Shown: positions 19,813 to 28,544, numbered from the stretch's first letter. The stretch: DNA of 64,000 nucleotides from Fibrobacterota bacterium (GCA_947466585.1 CANIEU010000002.1:62001-126000); one strand, 5' to 3'. A program made the numbers and translations. Notes: a model not told the origin generated them from the sequence alone.

Positions 19813-20927
19813 TCCGCCACATTCCTTTCGGAAAGCGCCGCCGGAGAGTCAGGGGTCGAGGGGTTGGGTTGCGGAGTGGAGCGGACGAAGCACCGGGTGC
19901 CTTCGAGCAAACGCATGGCATCGGCCGCGGAGAGGACGCCGGTCGCGAACTTCACGATATCCAATTCCACGGAAGCTTCACCGATCCAGACATGTTGTTC
20001 GGGAAGCAGCGGCAGAGGTGCGGAACGCGTGAGCAATTCCGACGTCGTAGCTTCGAGCGCATCGATGCCGAAGCGGGCGGCCAGATATTCCCGGACGATT
20101 TCAGAGAGCCTGAAGGCGAACAAGCGCGGTCCCTCGGGATTGGACGATCCGATCAGTCCCGCCTCCTCAAGCGCGCGCAGATGGGCAAGCGCTGTATCTT
20201 CGGGACTCACCACCAGAGCGGCCGGCAAGGGTGCGGGACGTGCGTCGCGTTTCGCCTTCCACTTTTTCCATTTGCGATAGAGCAGAATCAGAAGGCCGAT
20301 CAGAACGAACAGGATCGGTAGGCCCCAAGGCACGACACCCGACAGGCGTTCGGTATCCTGGATGTCGGCAATATCCTTGGCGTTCGCCGGCGCAGTGGCT
20401 CGAACGAACAGAGGCGTTGCGGTGGTGTAAAATAATCGGGCCGCAGTATCTACCGAAGTGGAGAGCGGGCGGATCTCGACCCGTTGCGGGGGAAGCGTGT
20501 CGTGGCCGACAGAATACGCGGCCAAGGTGAGCGTGCAGGTGTCCACACGCTGTCCGCTGGAGGTGGAGTCTCGGTGCACCTGATAGGCCAATACCTCGAG
20601 AGCACCGGTGTTTTTGCGCACGTCCGGCAGATCAGCGCGTGTACCGGCGGGGTGGGTGACGGTGAGGATGTAGCGCACGGGGTCGCCCACGGTAAACGTG
20701 GCCGGGTCAATGCGTGCGGAGGTGACGACCGAATCTTGTAATGGGGCGACCGTTGATGAGGAGGATGGGATGGATGCGGCTTCCGACTGTGCGATGCCGC
20801 CGAGGGTCGCCAAAAGGGTGAGGGTCACCAGAGTATTCCGAACAGCCGAGAAAACCCGGTCGTGGATACCGACCTGAATTCGCTCGACCTGAATATCCAA
20901 GCCCTGTTGCTTCTCAACCTTAACCAC
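19809..20927 (-). CDS. BatD/DUF4381-like membrane protein of the bat cluster
   Basis: A 372-residue protein with an N-terminal signal, a beta-sandwich segment (SARIDPATFTVGDPVRYILTV), a central membrane helix (about 190-212, GLPILFVLIGLLILLYRKWK) and a cytoplasmic helical domain. The layout resembles DUF4381 proteins found between DUF58 and VWA genes in related operons. The GTG at 20927 overlaps the DUF58 stop; the true start could be further in because the first 25 residues are polar. Its C-terminus overlaps batA by four bases. Confidence 0.7.
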   Translation of the reverse strand: MVKVEKQQGLDIQVERIQVGIHDRVFSAVRNTLVTLTLLATLGGIAQSEAASIPSSSSTVAPLQDSVVTSARIDPATFTVGDPVRYILTVTHPAGTRADLPDVRKNTGALEVLAYQVHRDSTSSGQRVDTCTLTLAAYSVGHDTLPPQRVEIRPLSTSVDTAARLFYTTATPLFVRATAPANAKDIADIQDTERLSGVVPWGLPILFVLIGLLILLYRKWKKWKAKRDARPAPLPAALVVSPEDTALAHLRALEEAGLIGSSNPEGPRLFAFRLSEIVREYLAARFGIDALEATTSELLTRSAPLPLLPEQHVWIGEASVELDIVKFATGVLSAADAMRLLEGTRCFVRSTPQPNPSTPDSPAALSERNVAE

Positions 20928-21807
20928 GTTTTCTGGCCCTCTTGCGGAAATAATGGATCAGTGGACGGATGGTTTCGTCGTAGTCGCGTCCCAAAAGAAT
21001 TTCGACAGCATCGGTGCCGGTGCGACGGAACAGGTTGTTTAGACGCGCGTCTTCGGTTTGGGCCCGGGTGCGGAAGGCTTCGCGGAGCGCACGGTCGCCG
21101 GTGTCGATAAACGAGAAGGCGCCTGTTTCAGGATCTTCGAGTTCGAGGAATCCCGCATCGGGGAGTTCCCGTTCACGCGGATCGGAGACACGCAGCGCGA
21201 CGGCGTCGTGCCTACGTTGCAACAGACGTAGCGGTTTTTCAAAATCGGGTGACGCGAAATCGGAAACGATGAACACCACGGCGTGTTGGCGCAACAGGCG
21301 CGAAGCTTGGGCGAGGGCGCCGGCGACGTCGGTTCCCGGCGCGCGCGGTTTGTGATAGAGCAGTTCGCGGATCACACGCAGCACGTGCTTGCGCCCCTTT
21401 TGCGGGTGAATGAAACGCTCCACGGTGGAAGTGAAAATGAGTAGGCCGACGCGGTCGTTGTTCTGGATGGCGGAAAAGGCCAGCAAGGCGCTGAGCATGG
21501 CCATCACCTCGCCCTTCATCTCGCGCCGGCTGCCGAAATCGCCGGAGGCGGACGCGTCCACAACGAGCAGTACGGTTTGTTCCCGCTCTTCGGTGAACTT
21601 TTTGACGAACGGGTGGCCTTGCCGTGCGGTGACGTTCCAGTCGATGGTGCGGATTTCGTCACCCGGCACATACTCCCGCACCTCCGCGAATTCCATACCG
21701 CGGCCCCGGAACGACGAAGAATAGGCCCCCGACAACACGGAGTTTACCGTGCCCCGGGCGCGGATTTCGATCTGCCGGACTTTTCGGAGAATTTCGGAAG
21801 GGATCAT
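20920..21807 (-). CDS. DUF58 domain protein of the MoxR/Bat cluster
   Basis: A 295-residue cytoplasmic protein. The N-terminal IRARGTVNSVLSGAYSSSFRGRG and EYVPGDEIRTIDWNVTARQG, then a degenerate VWA-like region (LLVVDASASGDFGS), are hallmarks of DUF58 (COG1721) proteins that accompany MoxR ATPases. It is 26 bp downstream of moxR. Confidence 0.9.
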   Translation of the reverse strand: MIPSEILRKVRQIEIRARGTVNSVLSGAYSSSFRGRGMEFAEVREYVPGDEIRTIDWNVTARQGHPFVKKFTEEREQTVLLVVDASASGDFGSRREMKGEVMAMLSALLAFSAIQNNDRVGLLIFTSTVERFIHPQKGRKHVLRVIRELLYHKPRAPGTDVAGALAQASRLLRQHAVVFIVSDFASPDFEKPLRLLQRRHDAVALRVSDPRERELPDAGFLELEDPETGAFSFIDTGDRALREAFRTRAQTEDARLNNLFRRTGTDAVEILLGRDYDETIRPLIHYFRKRARKRG

Positions 21808-21833
21808 GCGGGCGGGTACGAACGATTCGGTGT

Positions 21834-22835
21834 TTACGGAACTTCCACGCTGTCGAACACGCGCTGCACCACGTTCTCCGCGCGGATATTTTCGGCTTCT
21901 GCCTCGTAGGTCAGAATCACGCGGTGGCGCATCACGTCCATACCGATGGCCTTCACGTCCTCAGGCGTCACGTATGCGCGGCCGCGCAAAAGGGCGTGGG
22001 CCTTGGAGGCGCGCGCGAGACTGATGCTGGTACGGGGCGAGGCGCCGTATTCGATGAGGGGCGCGAGGTCTTTCAGACCCGCGGCGGCAGGGTCGCGCGT
22101 GGCCCCGACCAGGTTCACGATGTAGTCGAGGATTTTGTCATCCATGTAGATGGCTGCGGCCAGTTTGCGGCAGCGCAGGATATCCTCTTCGGTGGCCACG
22201 TGCTTGGTTGCGCCGAGCCCGGCACCCGAGACGCGGTTGACGATGGCCTTTTCTTCTTCGGCGGTGGGATAACCCATCACGACCTTGAGCATGAAGCGGT
22301 CGACCTGCGCTTCGGGAAGGGGATAGGTGCCCTCTTGTTCAAGCGGGTTTTGTGTGGCCAGCACCAGAAAGAGGTGGGGCAACTCGTAGGTGGTGTCGCC
22401 GATGGTGACATGCTTTTCTTGCATGGCTTCGAGCAATGCCGACTGCACCTTGGAGGGGGCGCGGTTGATTTCGTCGGCCAGCACGATGTTCGCGAAGATG
22501 GGGCCGCGCTTCACGTTGAAGTCGCCGGTCTTCGGGTTGAAGATCAAGGTTCCCACCAGATCGGCGGGGAGCAGATCTGGGGTGAATTGTACGCGGCTGA
22601 AGTGGGAGGAGATCGAGGAGGCGAGCGCCTTTACCGCGGTGGTTTTGGCGAGACCAGGAACGCCTTCGAGCAACACGTGACCGTCGGCGAGCAGCCCGAT
22701 CAGCAGGCTCTCGAGCATGTGACGCTGACCGACCACGGTGCGCCCCATTTCATCGAGGATGCCGCGCAGGAAGTCGCCTTCCTGTCGCACGCGTTCAGTG
22801 AGGGCTTGCAGATCCTCGGAGGTTGGATTGCTCAT
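21834..22835 (-). CDS. MoxR-family AAA+ ATPase
   Basis: A 333-residue AAA+ ATPase with Walker A variant LEGVPGLAKTTA, Walker B IVLADEINRAPSKVQSALLEAMQE, sensor 1 LATQNPLEQEGTYPLPEAQVDRF. MoxR proteins act as chaperones that mature or assemble VWA-containing complexes, here the Bat proteins encoded downstream. The ATG at 22835 has AGGGAGAAAAC upstream, which favours it over the longer open frame beginning near 22931. It is the first gene of the minus-strand operon. Confidence 0.9.
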   Translation of the reverse strand: MSNPTSEDLQALTERVRQEGDFLRGILDEMGRTVVGQRHMLESLLIGLLADGHVLLEGVPGLAKTTAVKALASSISSHFSRVQFTPDLLPADLVGTLIFNPKTGDFNVKRGPIFANIVLADEINRAPSKVQSALLEAMQEKHVTIGDTTYELPHLFLVLATQNPLEQEGTYPLPEAQVDRFMLKVVMGYPTAEEEKAIVNRVSGAGLGATKHVATEEDILRCRKLAAAIYMDDKILDYIVNLVGATRDPAAAGLKDLAPLIEYGASPRTSISLARASKAHALLRGRAYVTPEDVKAIGMDVMRHRVILTYEAEAENIRAENVVQRVFDSVEVP

Positions 22836-22926
22836 CGATGTTTTCTCCCTGAAGGTGATGTCCGGTTGACCCGGGGCAATAAGTGCAGATCCGGCGCGGT
22901 TCTTAAAATTTAGACCCTGCCGAATC

Positions 22927-22971
22927 ACCATAGAACCGCCATAGAACCCCCGTGGAACCTAACATGTAACC
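22927..22971. repeat. 11-bp direct repeats between moxR and recR
   Basis: Four units in tandem: ACCATAGAACC, GCCATAGAACC, CCCGTGGAACC and the 12-bp TAACATGTAACC. The GAACC end is invariant in the first three. They lie in the 200-bp region shared by the divergent moxR operon and recR, on one face of the helix, so they could be tandem regulator sites. Function is not shown. Confidence 0.6.
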
Positions 22972-23035
22972 ACTTATCCGGGTCTTTTACGGTTTAAGCG
23001 CCGGGGCAAACTACCAAAGATTTTATCTTCAAGCC

Positions 23036-23641
23036 ATGCTTTCGCCGGTTCGCACCTCCCTCCTCGAAAACCTTGTGGACCGCCTTGCCGGATTGCCCTC
23101 CATCGGGCGCAAGTCGGCCCAGCGGCTGGCCTACCATGTTTTGGCCGCCCCGGTCGAAGAGGTGGAGTCGCTCAGCCGGGCCCTGATCGAGGCGCGACGG
23201 GGCGTGCGCCCGTGCACCGTGTGCGGCAACCACGCCGAGGGAGACCGCTGCGCGGTGTGCCTCAATCCCCGGCGGGATCCCGCTCAGGTTTGTGTGGTGG
23301 AGCGGCCCTCCGACGTATCCGCCTTCGAAAAGCTGGGCGTTTACAGGGGGCTCTACCACGTACTCGGGGGTACCTTGTCCCCGCTCGACGGCATCGGCCC
23401 GGCGGATCTCAATCTCGCCTCGCTGTTCGTGCGCTGCGAAAACGGGGTGGATGAGGTCATCCTCGCACTCGGCACCCACGCCGACGGGGAAGCGACCTCG
23501 ACCTATATCGTTCAACGCCTGCGGGACAAAACCGCCCGGATCACCCGGCTGGCCCGCGGCCTTCCGGCTGGGAGCGACCTTGAATTCATCGACGACCTGA
23601 CCATGAAACGCGCGCTTGACGGAAGAATCAATCTGGGTTGA
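23036..23641 (+). CDS. recR: Recombination mediator RecR
   Basis: A 201-residue RecR: N-terminal helix-hairpin-helix region (LAGLPSIGRKSAQRLAYHVL), C4 zinc finger (CTVCGNHAEGDRCAVC, about residues 60-75), and Toprim domain (CVVERPSDVSAFEK to LALGTHADGEATSTYI). It loads or stabilises RecA with RecF/RecO at gaps. Full length for the family. Confidence 0.95.
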   Translation: MLSPVRTSLLENLVDRLAGLPSIGRKSAQRLAYHVLAAPVEEVESLSRALIEARRGVRPCTVCGNHAEGDRCAVCLNPRRDPAQVCVVERPSDVSAFEKLGVYRGLYHVLGGTLSPLDGIGPADLNLASLFVRCENGVDEVILALGTHADGEATSTYIVQRLRDKTARITRLARGLPAGSDLEFIDDLTMKRALDGRINLG

Positions 23642-23702
23642 ATCTCAATGAGTGGTTTGTTCCAGCGACCTGAAATGACCGTCTTCAAAAGTTTCCACTG
23701 CT

Positions 23703-23737
23703 TACTTTCGACTTCCAGATTTCGACTTCCTACTACC
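23703..23737. repeat. Heptad-periodic arm between recR and engB (single arm)
   Basis: Five successive 7-mers: TACTTTC, GACTTCC, AGATTTC, GACTTCC, TACTACC (pattern nACTTnC, with one A-to-T exception). No clear inverted partner arm is visible between the recR stop and this point. It ends 24 bp before the engB start, which lacks an obvious Shine-Dalgarno. Confidence 0.6.
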
Positions 23738-23761
23738 CTCACTCCACCGAACTGACTTCCC

Positions 23762-24346
23762 GTGAAAATCATCTCCGCTGAACTGGTCGCCACCGCCGCC
23801 GACTTCCCCGATTTTCCGAAAGACGGATTGCCGCAGATCGCGCTTGCGGGCCGCTCCAATGCGGGCAAATCCTCCTTGATCAATGCGCTGTGCGGCACCA
23901 AGTCGCTGGCACGTTCGAGTCAGACGCCCGGTAAAACCCAGTTGCTCAACTTCTATCGGATCAACGGAGCGTTTTACCTCGTGGATCTTCCCGGGTTCGG
24001 GTATGCCCGTGTCGATCCATCCACGCGCTTCAAGATGGAAGTGCTGTTGCACAACTACGTGAAAGAGGCCCCGGAATTGCGCGGGCTATTGTATCTGGTC
24101 GATTCACGGGTCACCGACAGCCCCGTCGATCACCAAGCACTAGAATGGATGCTGGATTGCGAGCGACCGGTATTGGTGCTCGCAGCTAAGGCGGACAAAC
24201 TCAAGAAGCTGGCTTTGCAGGCGTCCCTCGCCGAGATTGCGAAGAATCACGGGCTGCCGGAAACGCCGTTACCGGTCAGTTCTTCCGATCGCACGGGGCT
24301 GGATGCGCTTTGGTCGCAATTGATGCTGTTGATTGCCCCCGACTAA
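23762..24346 (+). CDS. engB: Ribosome biogenesis GTPase EngB/YsxC
   Basis: A 194-residue GTPase with G1 GRSNAGKSSLINAL, G2 region SSQTPGKTQLLNFY, G3 DLPGFGYARV, G4 AAKADKL and G5 VSSSDRTG. The GTG start at 23762 gives the usual N-terminus KIISAELVATAA. The family assists 50S subunit assembly. Confidence 0.93.
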   Translation: MKIISAELVATAADFPDFPKDGLPQIALAGRSNAGKSSLINALCGTKSLARSSQTPGKTQLLNFYRINGAFYLVDLPGFGYARVDPSTRFKMEVLLHNYVKEAPELRGLLYLVDSRVTDSPVDHQALEWMLDCERPVLVLAAKADKLKKLALQASLAEIAKNHGLPETPLPVSSSDRTGLDALWSQLMLLIAPD

Positions 24347-24386
24347 ACGGGTTGCCCGGACCCCTGCCTTTTTTGACCTTGTTGTC

Positions 24387-25841
24387 ATGCTTCCACGCGT
24401 CCGCACTCTCGTCGTTCTGGCCCTGCTGTCCGGTTTTTCCTGTCTGACCGGGTCCGCTTTCGCGGCCAATTTACAGACTCAGGATTTGCTGTTCATCTCG
24501 AAGCACCGCAACCCGACTCAAGTGGAGTCGGACGACAAAACCGCCTATATCCTCACCGAGGGCGGCGTGCTGCTTTATGATTACCGGCGCCGCCAGTTCC
24601 AGGACAACATCGCCGCGGGCCGAAACATACGCGAGATCGCCTACAACGCTTCGCAAAGTCGCTTGCTGATGCGCGCCGCCGATGGCACGGTGCTGGAATA
24701 CAACCCCGCCTTTCGCCGCGTAAGCGTTTCCTCGCTCCCGTTCACCAAGGAGGCGACCGGAACCGAAGCCGGCGATCTCACCGGCCTTTCCGTCGGAGCC
24801 GATTACTTCTGGCTCGGGGACGGGGTGCGCGACAAATACAACCGCCGCGTCGACAATAATCTTTCGCGCGTCTTCGACTACGACAACTTGTGGCTGCTCA
24901 CCGCCGGCCACGGCGCCTTTCTCGGCTCGCAGCGCCGGAAAGATTTGAGCTCACTGTGGTTCGGCTTATACGACTCTTCGGTGACGGCCATCGCCTCCGA
25001 TGGCACGCGGATCTGGTTCGGCTCGTCCAACACCGAAGGTGCGGTGGTCGGCGCCTCCAACGATCTCACCGGCTGGAAGGTGTATCCCGGCCAGCAGGAC
25101 TATACCTTCCCCGATGCCGCAGTCAACGATATCGCAAGCTGGCGCGGATCGGTGTGGTTCGCCACCAATCAAGGCGTGATCCGCCATGATCCGGAGACTG
25201 GCAAGTTCCAGCAATACCGCCGCATGCTCGGCAGCACTGATCTCAAAATCAATCGTCTCTACGTGCACAACGACCGCTTGTACGCCGGCACCGAGCGCGG
25301 CATCGCGGCGTTGGCCGATCCCGCCGAACAATTCAAAGGCAACGAATTGCCCCTCAGCGCCACCCCGGCGGTGCGCGACTTCAATTCGAAGGGGGGCGAC
25401 AAAGGAGGCGATTTGTGGGCCGCCACCGATCTCGGTCTGCTGGTGTTGCGTCCGAACGGTTGGCGCAGCATCCGCGACGTGACGCGCGCCGACGTGCCGG
25501 AGGCTATCGGCGTCAAGGTGGGCGCGGTCAGCTTTTACGACAGCGCGCTGTATTGGGCTGGCGAAGACCGGCTCTACATGAAGCCGCGCGGCGAAGAACC
25601 GCGCACGGTGTTCACGCAGGATGACATCTTCCGGTTGGTGGTGGACGGCAATGTGATGTACGCCGCCTCCAAGACGGGAGTGCGGGCGTACAATCTCAAG
25701 AATCGCTTGTGGACGGATTTCCGGCTTGAAGACGGCATTCCAGGAACCGCCGTGCAAGCTATCATGGTGCGCGACGGTTTTCTGTGGATCGGCACCAACC
25801 TCGGGGTGATGCGTATCCGCGTGCGGCCTTATCTGCCGTAG
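24387..25841 (+). CDS. Exported beta-propeller protein, function unknown
   Basis: A 484-residue protein with an N-terminal signal peptide (cleavage probably after SAFA). The rest is a series of blade-like repeats with W-x-G/A-T or W-F-G signatures: TRIWFGSSNTEG, GSVWFATNQGVIRHD, RLYAGTERGIAAL, DLWAATDLGLLVL, GFLWIGTNLGVMRI. These resemble two-component-regulator propeller (Reg_prop) repeats, but no kinase or DNA-binding domain follows. It is probably a periplasmic or surface propeller. ATG 24387 is chosen because it starts the signal peptide; the upstream frame overlaps engB. Confidence 0.7.
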   Translation: MLPRVRTLVVLALLSGFSCLTGSAFAANLQTQDLLFISKHRNPTQVESDDKTAYILTEGGVLLYDYRRRQFQDNIAAGRNIREIAYNASQSRLLMRAADGTVLEYNPAFRRVSVSSLPFTKEATGTEAGDLTGLSVGADYFWLGDGVRDKYNRRVDNNLSRVFDYDNLWLLTAGHGAFLGSQRRKDLSSLWFGLYDSSVTAIASDGTRIWFGSSNTEGAVVGASNDLTGWKVYPGQQDYTFPDAAVNDIASWRGSVWFATNQGVIRHDPETGKFQQYRRMLGSTDLKINRLYVHNDRLYAGTERGIAALADPAEQFKGNELPLSATPAVRDFNSKGGDKGGDLWAATDLGLLVLRPNGWRSIRDVTRADVPEAIGVKVGAVSFYDSALYWAGEDRLYMKPRGEEPRTVFTQDDIFRLVVDGNVMYAASKTGVRAYNLKNRLWTDFRLEDGIPGTAVQAIMVRDGFLWIGTNLGVMRIRVRPYLP

Positions 25842-25851
25842 AAAAAGTTCT

Positions 25852-25940
25852 CAGTATTCAGTTTACAGTTCACAGTAGTTCGGGAAAGTAATAGGAGCTT
25901 TCCCGGGTTTCGCACACTGTTCACCGTAAACTGTAAACTG
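25852..25940. repeat. Inverted heptad-repeat pair, core CAGTnnn
   Basis: Left arm 25852-25879: CAGTATT, CAGTTTA, CAGTTCA, CAGTAGT. Right arm 25913-25940: CACACTG, TTCACCG, TAAACTG, TAAACTG, which is the reverse complement pattern nnnACTG. About 33 nt lie between arms, including CGGGAAAG/CTTTCCCG, which can extend the hairpin. It sits 10 bp after the stop of the propeller gene and just after the end of the convergent barrel gene. Confidence 0.8.
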
Positions 25941-25950
25941 TCCACCCGAA

Positions 25951-26712
25951 TCAGAACGCTAGCGCGACGCCGAGTTCGAACGAGAGATCCTGGCCGTCGA
26001 TCAGCTCGGGGTTGCTACCGAGAAAGCGATACTTCCCATCCGCATAAGCGGCGATCGGGATGACCGGCAGTTTGACATGCGCGCCCGCCTGAACGAATGC
26101 ACCCACTCCGCTCACCATGCCCTCGTCTTCGATCGCCTTCACGAGCACCTTGGTGGCTTCGGCATAGCCGTCCGTCGCAGGATTGTATTCGGTCGTCGGA
26201 GCGTTCGCAAGCGCCTTTTTGGCGAACTTCGCACTCAGGGTTTGGGTTGCTGCACCGCAGCTGAGGCCGCCGCCTGCATAAAGTTTCAGGATGGAAATTC
26301 CCGGAGGGAGTTTGAGGAACGGGTAAAGAATCGCGACGTCGGTTTGCGAACGGGCATAAAACGGGCTGTCTTTCATGCCCGGAATCCCGAGGTCAAATTT
26401 GACGTCGTGGGAGTTGCCGCTCTGGACCACCGCGAGGTCGTAATAGCCGAATTGCAAGTTGCTTGCGACTTCGAGGTCGACCATCGGCAGGAAATCGAGC
26501 CAGAGCTTGACGCCGAGGCCCTGCAATCCGGAAGAGCCATTGAGGTCGAGGGTGATCGGGTTGGTGGCGCCGGTGGGAGTGATGGTCCCCGAGTTCGATT
26601 TGATTTCCATCGAAGGCGCGGGAGTGTAATGTGCGCCGAACCCGATGATGGCGTGAGACTGGAGCGCGAGCGCCACGGTGAGCAAAAGAGTTTTCATCCA
26701 AAGCGATTTCAT
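25951..26712 (-). CDS. Probable outer-membrane beta-barrel protein
   Basis: A 253-residue protein with a signal peptide (MKSLWMKTLLLTVALALQ, cleavage near SHA) and alternating hydrophobic strands ending in a C-terminal aromatic, ELGVALAF, typical of outer-membrane barrels. Gly-rich strand pairs (GLGVKLWLDF, LKLYAGGGLSCG, GVGAFVQAGAHVKL) support this. It resembles the DUF6588-type barrels of FCB bacteria, but a firm family name is not possible by eye. Confidence 0.65.
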   Translation of the reverse strand: MKSLWMKTLLLTVALALQSHAIIGFGAHYTPAPSMEIKSNSGTITPTGATNPITLDLNGSSGLQGLGVKLWLDFLPMVDLEVASNLQFGYYDLAVVQSGNSHDVKFDLGIPGMKDSPFYARSQTDVAILYPFLKLPPGISILKLYAGGGLSCGAATQTLSAKFAKKALANAPTTEYNPATDGYAEATKVLVKAIEDEGMVSGVGAFVQAGAHVKLPVIPIAAYADGKYRFLGSNPELIDGQDLSFELGVALAF

Positions 26713-26770
26713 GAGACCTCCATCGGCTTGCGCCGGCTTGAGAGTTCGGCAAAAGACGAAACAAGCATAG

Positions 26771-27553
26771 TTACGACGAAAGGGTGATGCAGGCGGCCAT
26801 ACGGCCGGTAACGCCCGATCCGTCCGCCTGGGCGCGACGATACGAGAAGAATTGGTCGGGATTCTCCCGCGTGCACCCGCCTGTTTCGGTGAGGGATGCC
26901 GGGCGCACGCCCGCCGCGATGGCCTGCGCGCGGTTGCACCCGCGCAAGTCGAAGTGCGGACGGCCCAGGTTACTGGTCAAGTCGCGGTAAAGGTGTGCGG
27001 CGGGCAGCGTGGCAGCCAGCTCTTCGCCGAGTTCGAGTGCTGCGGGAGAGAGGCAGGGGCCGAGGGCGACCACCGTGGTTTCGGGGCGGCAATGCCCTGC
27101 GGCAAAGAGATGCGTCAACGTTCGGCCCAGGATGTTTCCGCGGGTGCCTCGCCACCCGGCGTGCACCGCCGCCACGCAACCGGTTGCGGGATCGGCGATC
27201 AACGCGGCAAGGCAGTCGGCCGTGGTGACGGCAAGGACGAGCCCGCGAGAATGGGTGAATACCGCGTCGGCGGGTTCGGCCAAAGGGGTATCGGGAAAAG
27301 CTTCGACCAGCGCCGCGCCGTGGCAAAGCCGGGGGAGGACCGGACTCCGAACCGAAAACCCTCTGGATTCCAACAGAATCGACCAATTTCTCCGAACTCT
27401 TTCTGGTTCGTCCCCCGAAAATTCCCCAAGATTCAAAGAGGCGAACGATCCGGTGCTCACCCCGCCCTCCCGTTGGGTGAAAAAGGCGTGAACACCGGGA
27501 ATTTCTGCAAAGGCGGTTAAAACCGGGGGAGGAGTGTGGGAGGATGCGGGCAT
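26771..27553 (-). CDS. pgeF: Purine nucleoside phosphorylase PgeF (YfiH/LACC1 family)
   Basis: A 260-residue member of the laccase-domain family. Zinc ligands are visible as His in LCHGAA, Cys in TTADCLAALI and His in AVHAGWRGTRGNI. The family cleaves purine nucleosides or, in E. coli, edits cytoplasmic peptidoglycan precursors. The usual QVHG motif is changed to LCHG. The N-terminal VHAFFTQREGGVSTGSFASLNLG is typical. Confidence 0.88.
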   Translation of the reverse strand: MPASSHTPPPVLTAFAEIPGVHAFFTQREGGVSTGSFASLNLGEFSGDEPERVRRNWSILLESRGFSVRSPVLPRLCHGAALVEAFPDTPLAEPADAVFTHSRGLVLAVTTADCLAALIADPATGCVAAVHAGWRGTRGNILGRTLTHLFAAGHCRPETTVVALGPCLSPAALELGEELAATLPAAHLYRDLTSNLGRPHFDLRGCNRAQAIAAGVRPASLTETGGCTRENPDQFFSYRRAQADGSGVTGRMAACITLSS

Positions 27554-27668
27554 ACCCGCGTATATCTAGGATTCCGGCGGCGTTTTTGGCCGGAAGCCCC
27601 GGCCGGTGCTATCTTTCGGCGTCCTTTTTTTACCGGTCCCCGTTGGATCGCGAGTTGTGAGGAAGCGC

Positions 27669-28388
27669 ATGGAAAACACAGACAAGACTTCGGCAACCCC
27701 CGCCAAATCCACATCTTCCGCATTTTCGTGGGGAAGCTTTTCGGAAGACGTCTGGATGCGGTATTCGCGCCAGATCCTGACCGTGGTGGTGGCGATTGTG
27801 GTGGCGGCCGGCGTGTGGTTCGCCTGGAGCGCCGTCCGGGATCGCAACGCCGAGAAGGACAACAAATTGTTGGGCTCGGTGTACGTGCTTCTCCGCGAAG
27901 AGAACCTCCCCGCCGCCGAACAGTCGCTGCTCAGCTTCCTTTCCCAGAACCCCTCCGGCATCGCGGCCGACAAGGGAAATCTTTACCTCGGCAAGACCTT
28001 GTACATGCAACAGCGTTATGACGAGGCACTGGCTGCCTATGGCAAGGTCGAGAAGCGCGGCAAGGACGTTGCCTTGTTGTACGCGGGCGCCCTGCATGGC
28101 CAGGCTGCTGCATACATGCAGAAGGCCGATTATGCCAAGGCCGTGGAAGTGCTAAACGAATTGGTGAAGAACTATGCCGCCCGCACGGGTAACCCCGAGG
28201 AAAACCTCGTGGAAAGCGAAGCGGTGGACTTTTCACCCAACATTCCGAATGCGTTGTGGAAGCTGGCGTTGTGCAATCGGGAACTCGGACAAACCGCCGA
28301 GGCGAAGGCCGCTGCAGAACGCCTGATCAAGGTCTATCCGGGCACCCGCGAGGCGGGCGACGCCGAGAAGCTGATGACGACGCTTTAA
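27669..28388 (+). CDS. TPR protein with N-terminal membrane anchor (YfgM-like)
   Basis: A 239-residue protein: cytoplasmic N-terminal about 40 residues, one transmembrane helix (about 38-58, ILTVVVAIVVAAGVWFAW), then TPR units (SLLSFLSQNPSGIAADKGNLYLGKTL is within them; QQRYDEALAAYGKV; KAVEVLNELVKNYAAR; AKAAAERLIKVYPGT). The arrangement resembles YfgM/BamD-like tetratricopeptide proteins. ATG 27669 has GAGGAAGCGC upstream; a longer frame begins at 27606. Confidence 0.72.
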   Translation: MENTDKTSATPAKSTSSAFSWGSFSEDVWMRYSRQILTVVVAIVVAAGVWFAWSAVRDRNAEKDNKLLGSVYVLLREENLPAAEQSLLSFLSQNPSGIAADKGNLYLGKTLYMQQRYDEALAAYGKVEKRGKDVALLYAGALHGQAAAYMQKADYAKAVEVLNELVKNYAARTGNPEENLVESEAVDFSPNIPNALWKLALCNRELGQTAEAKAAAERLIKVYPGTREAGDAEKLMTTL

Positions 28389-28409
28389 GTTCTTCGTCGG
28401 CTGTCCTTC

Positions 28410-28539
28410 GAGAATTACAAATTAAGAAATCCGAGTCGAAGGTCCGTTTTTGGGCTAAGAGTGGGGTGGGTAATGCTGCCCCCTTTCGAAAATCGGCCCC
28501 TGTGCAGCTTTAATTCGTAATTCGTAATTCGTAATTCTT
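28410..28539. repeat. Inverted heptad-repeat pair, core AATTCGT
   Basis: Left arm 28410-28430: GAGAATT, ACAAATT, AAGAAAT. Right arm 28512-28539: AATTCGT three times and AATTCTT. The left arm is an imperfect reverse complement of the right with the same 7-nt period. The 81 nt between have no gene. The right arm ends six bases before the uvrB GTG. Confidence 0.65.
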
Positions 28540-28544
28540 CCTCC

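Noticed and set aside
24333-24386. Longer start for the beta-propeller gene
   Set aside because: It overlaps the engB end and delays the signal peptide; ATG 24387 places the signal at the N-terminus.
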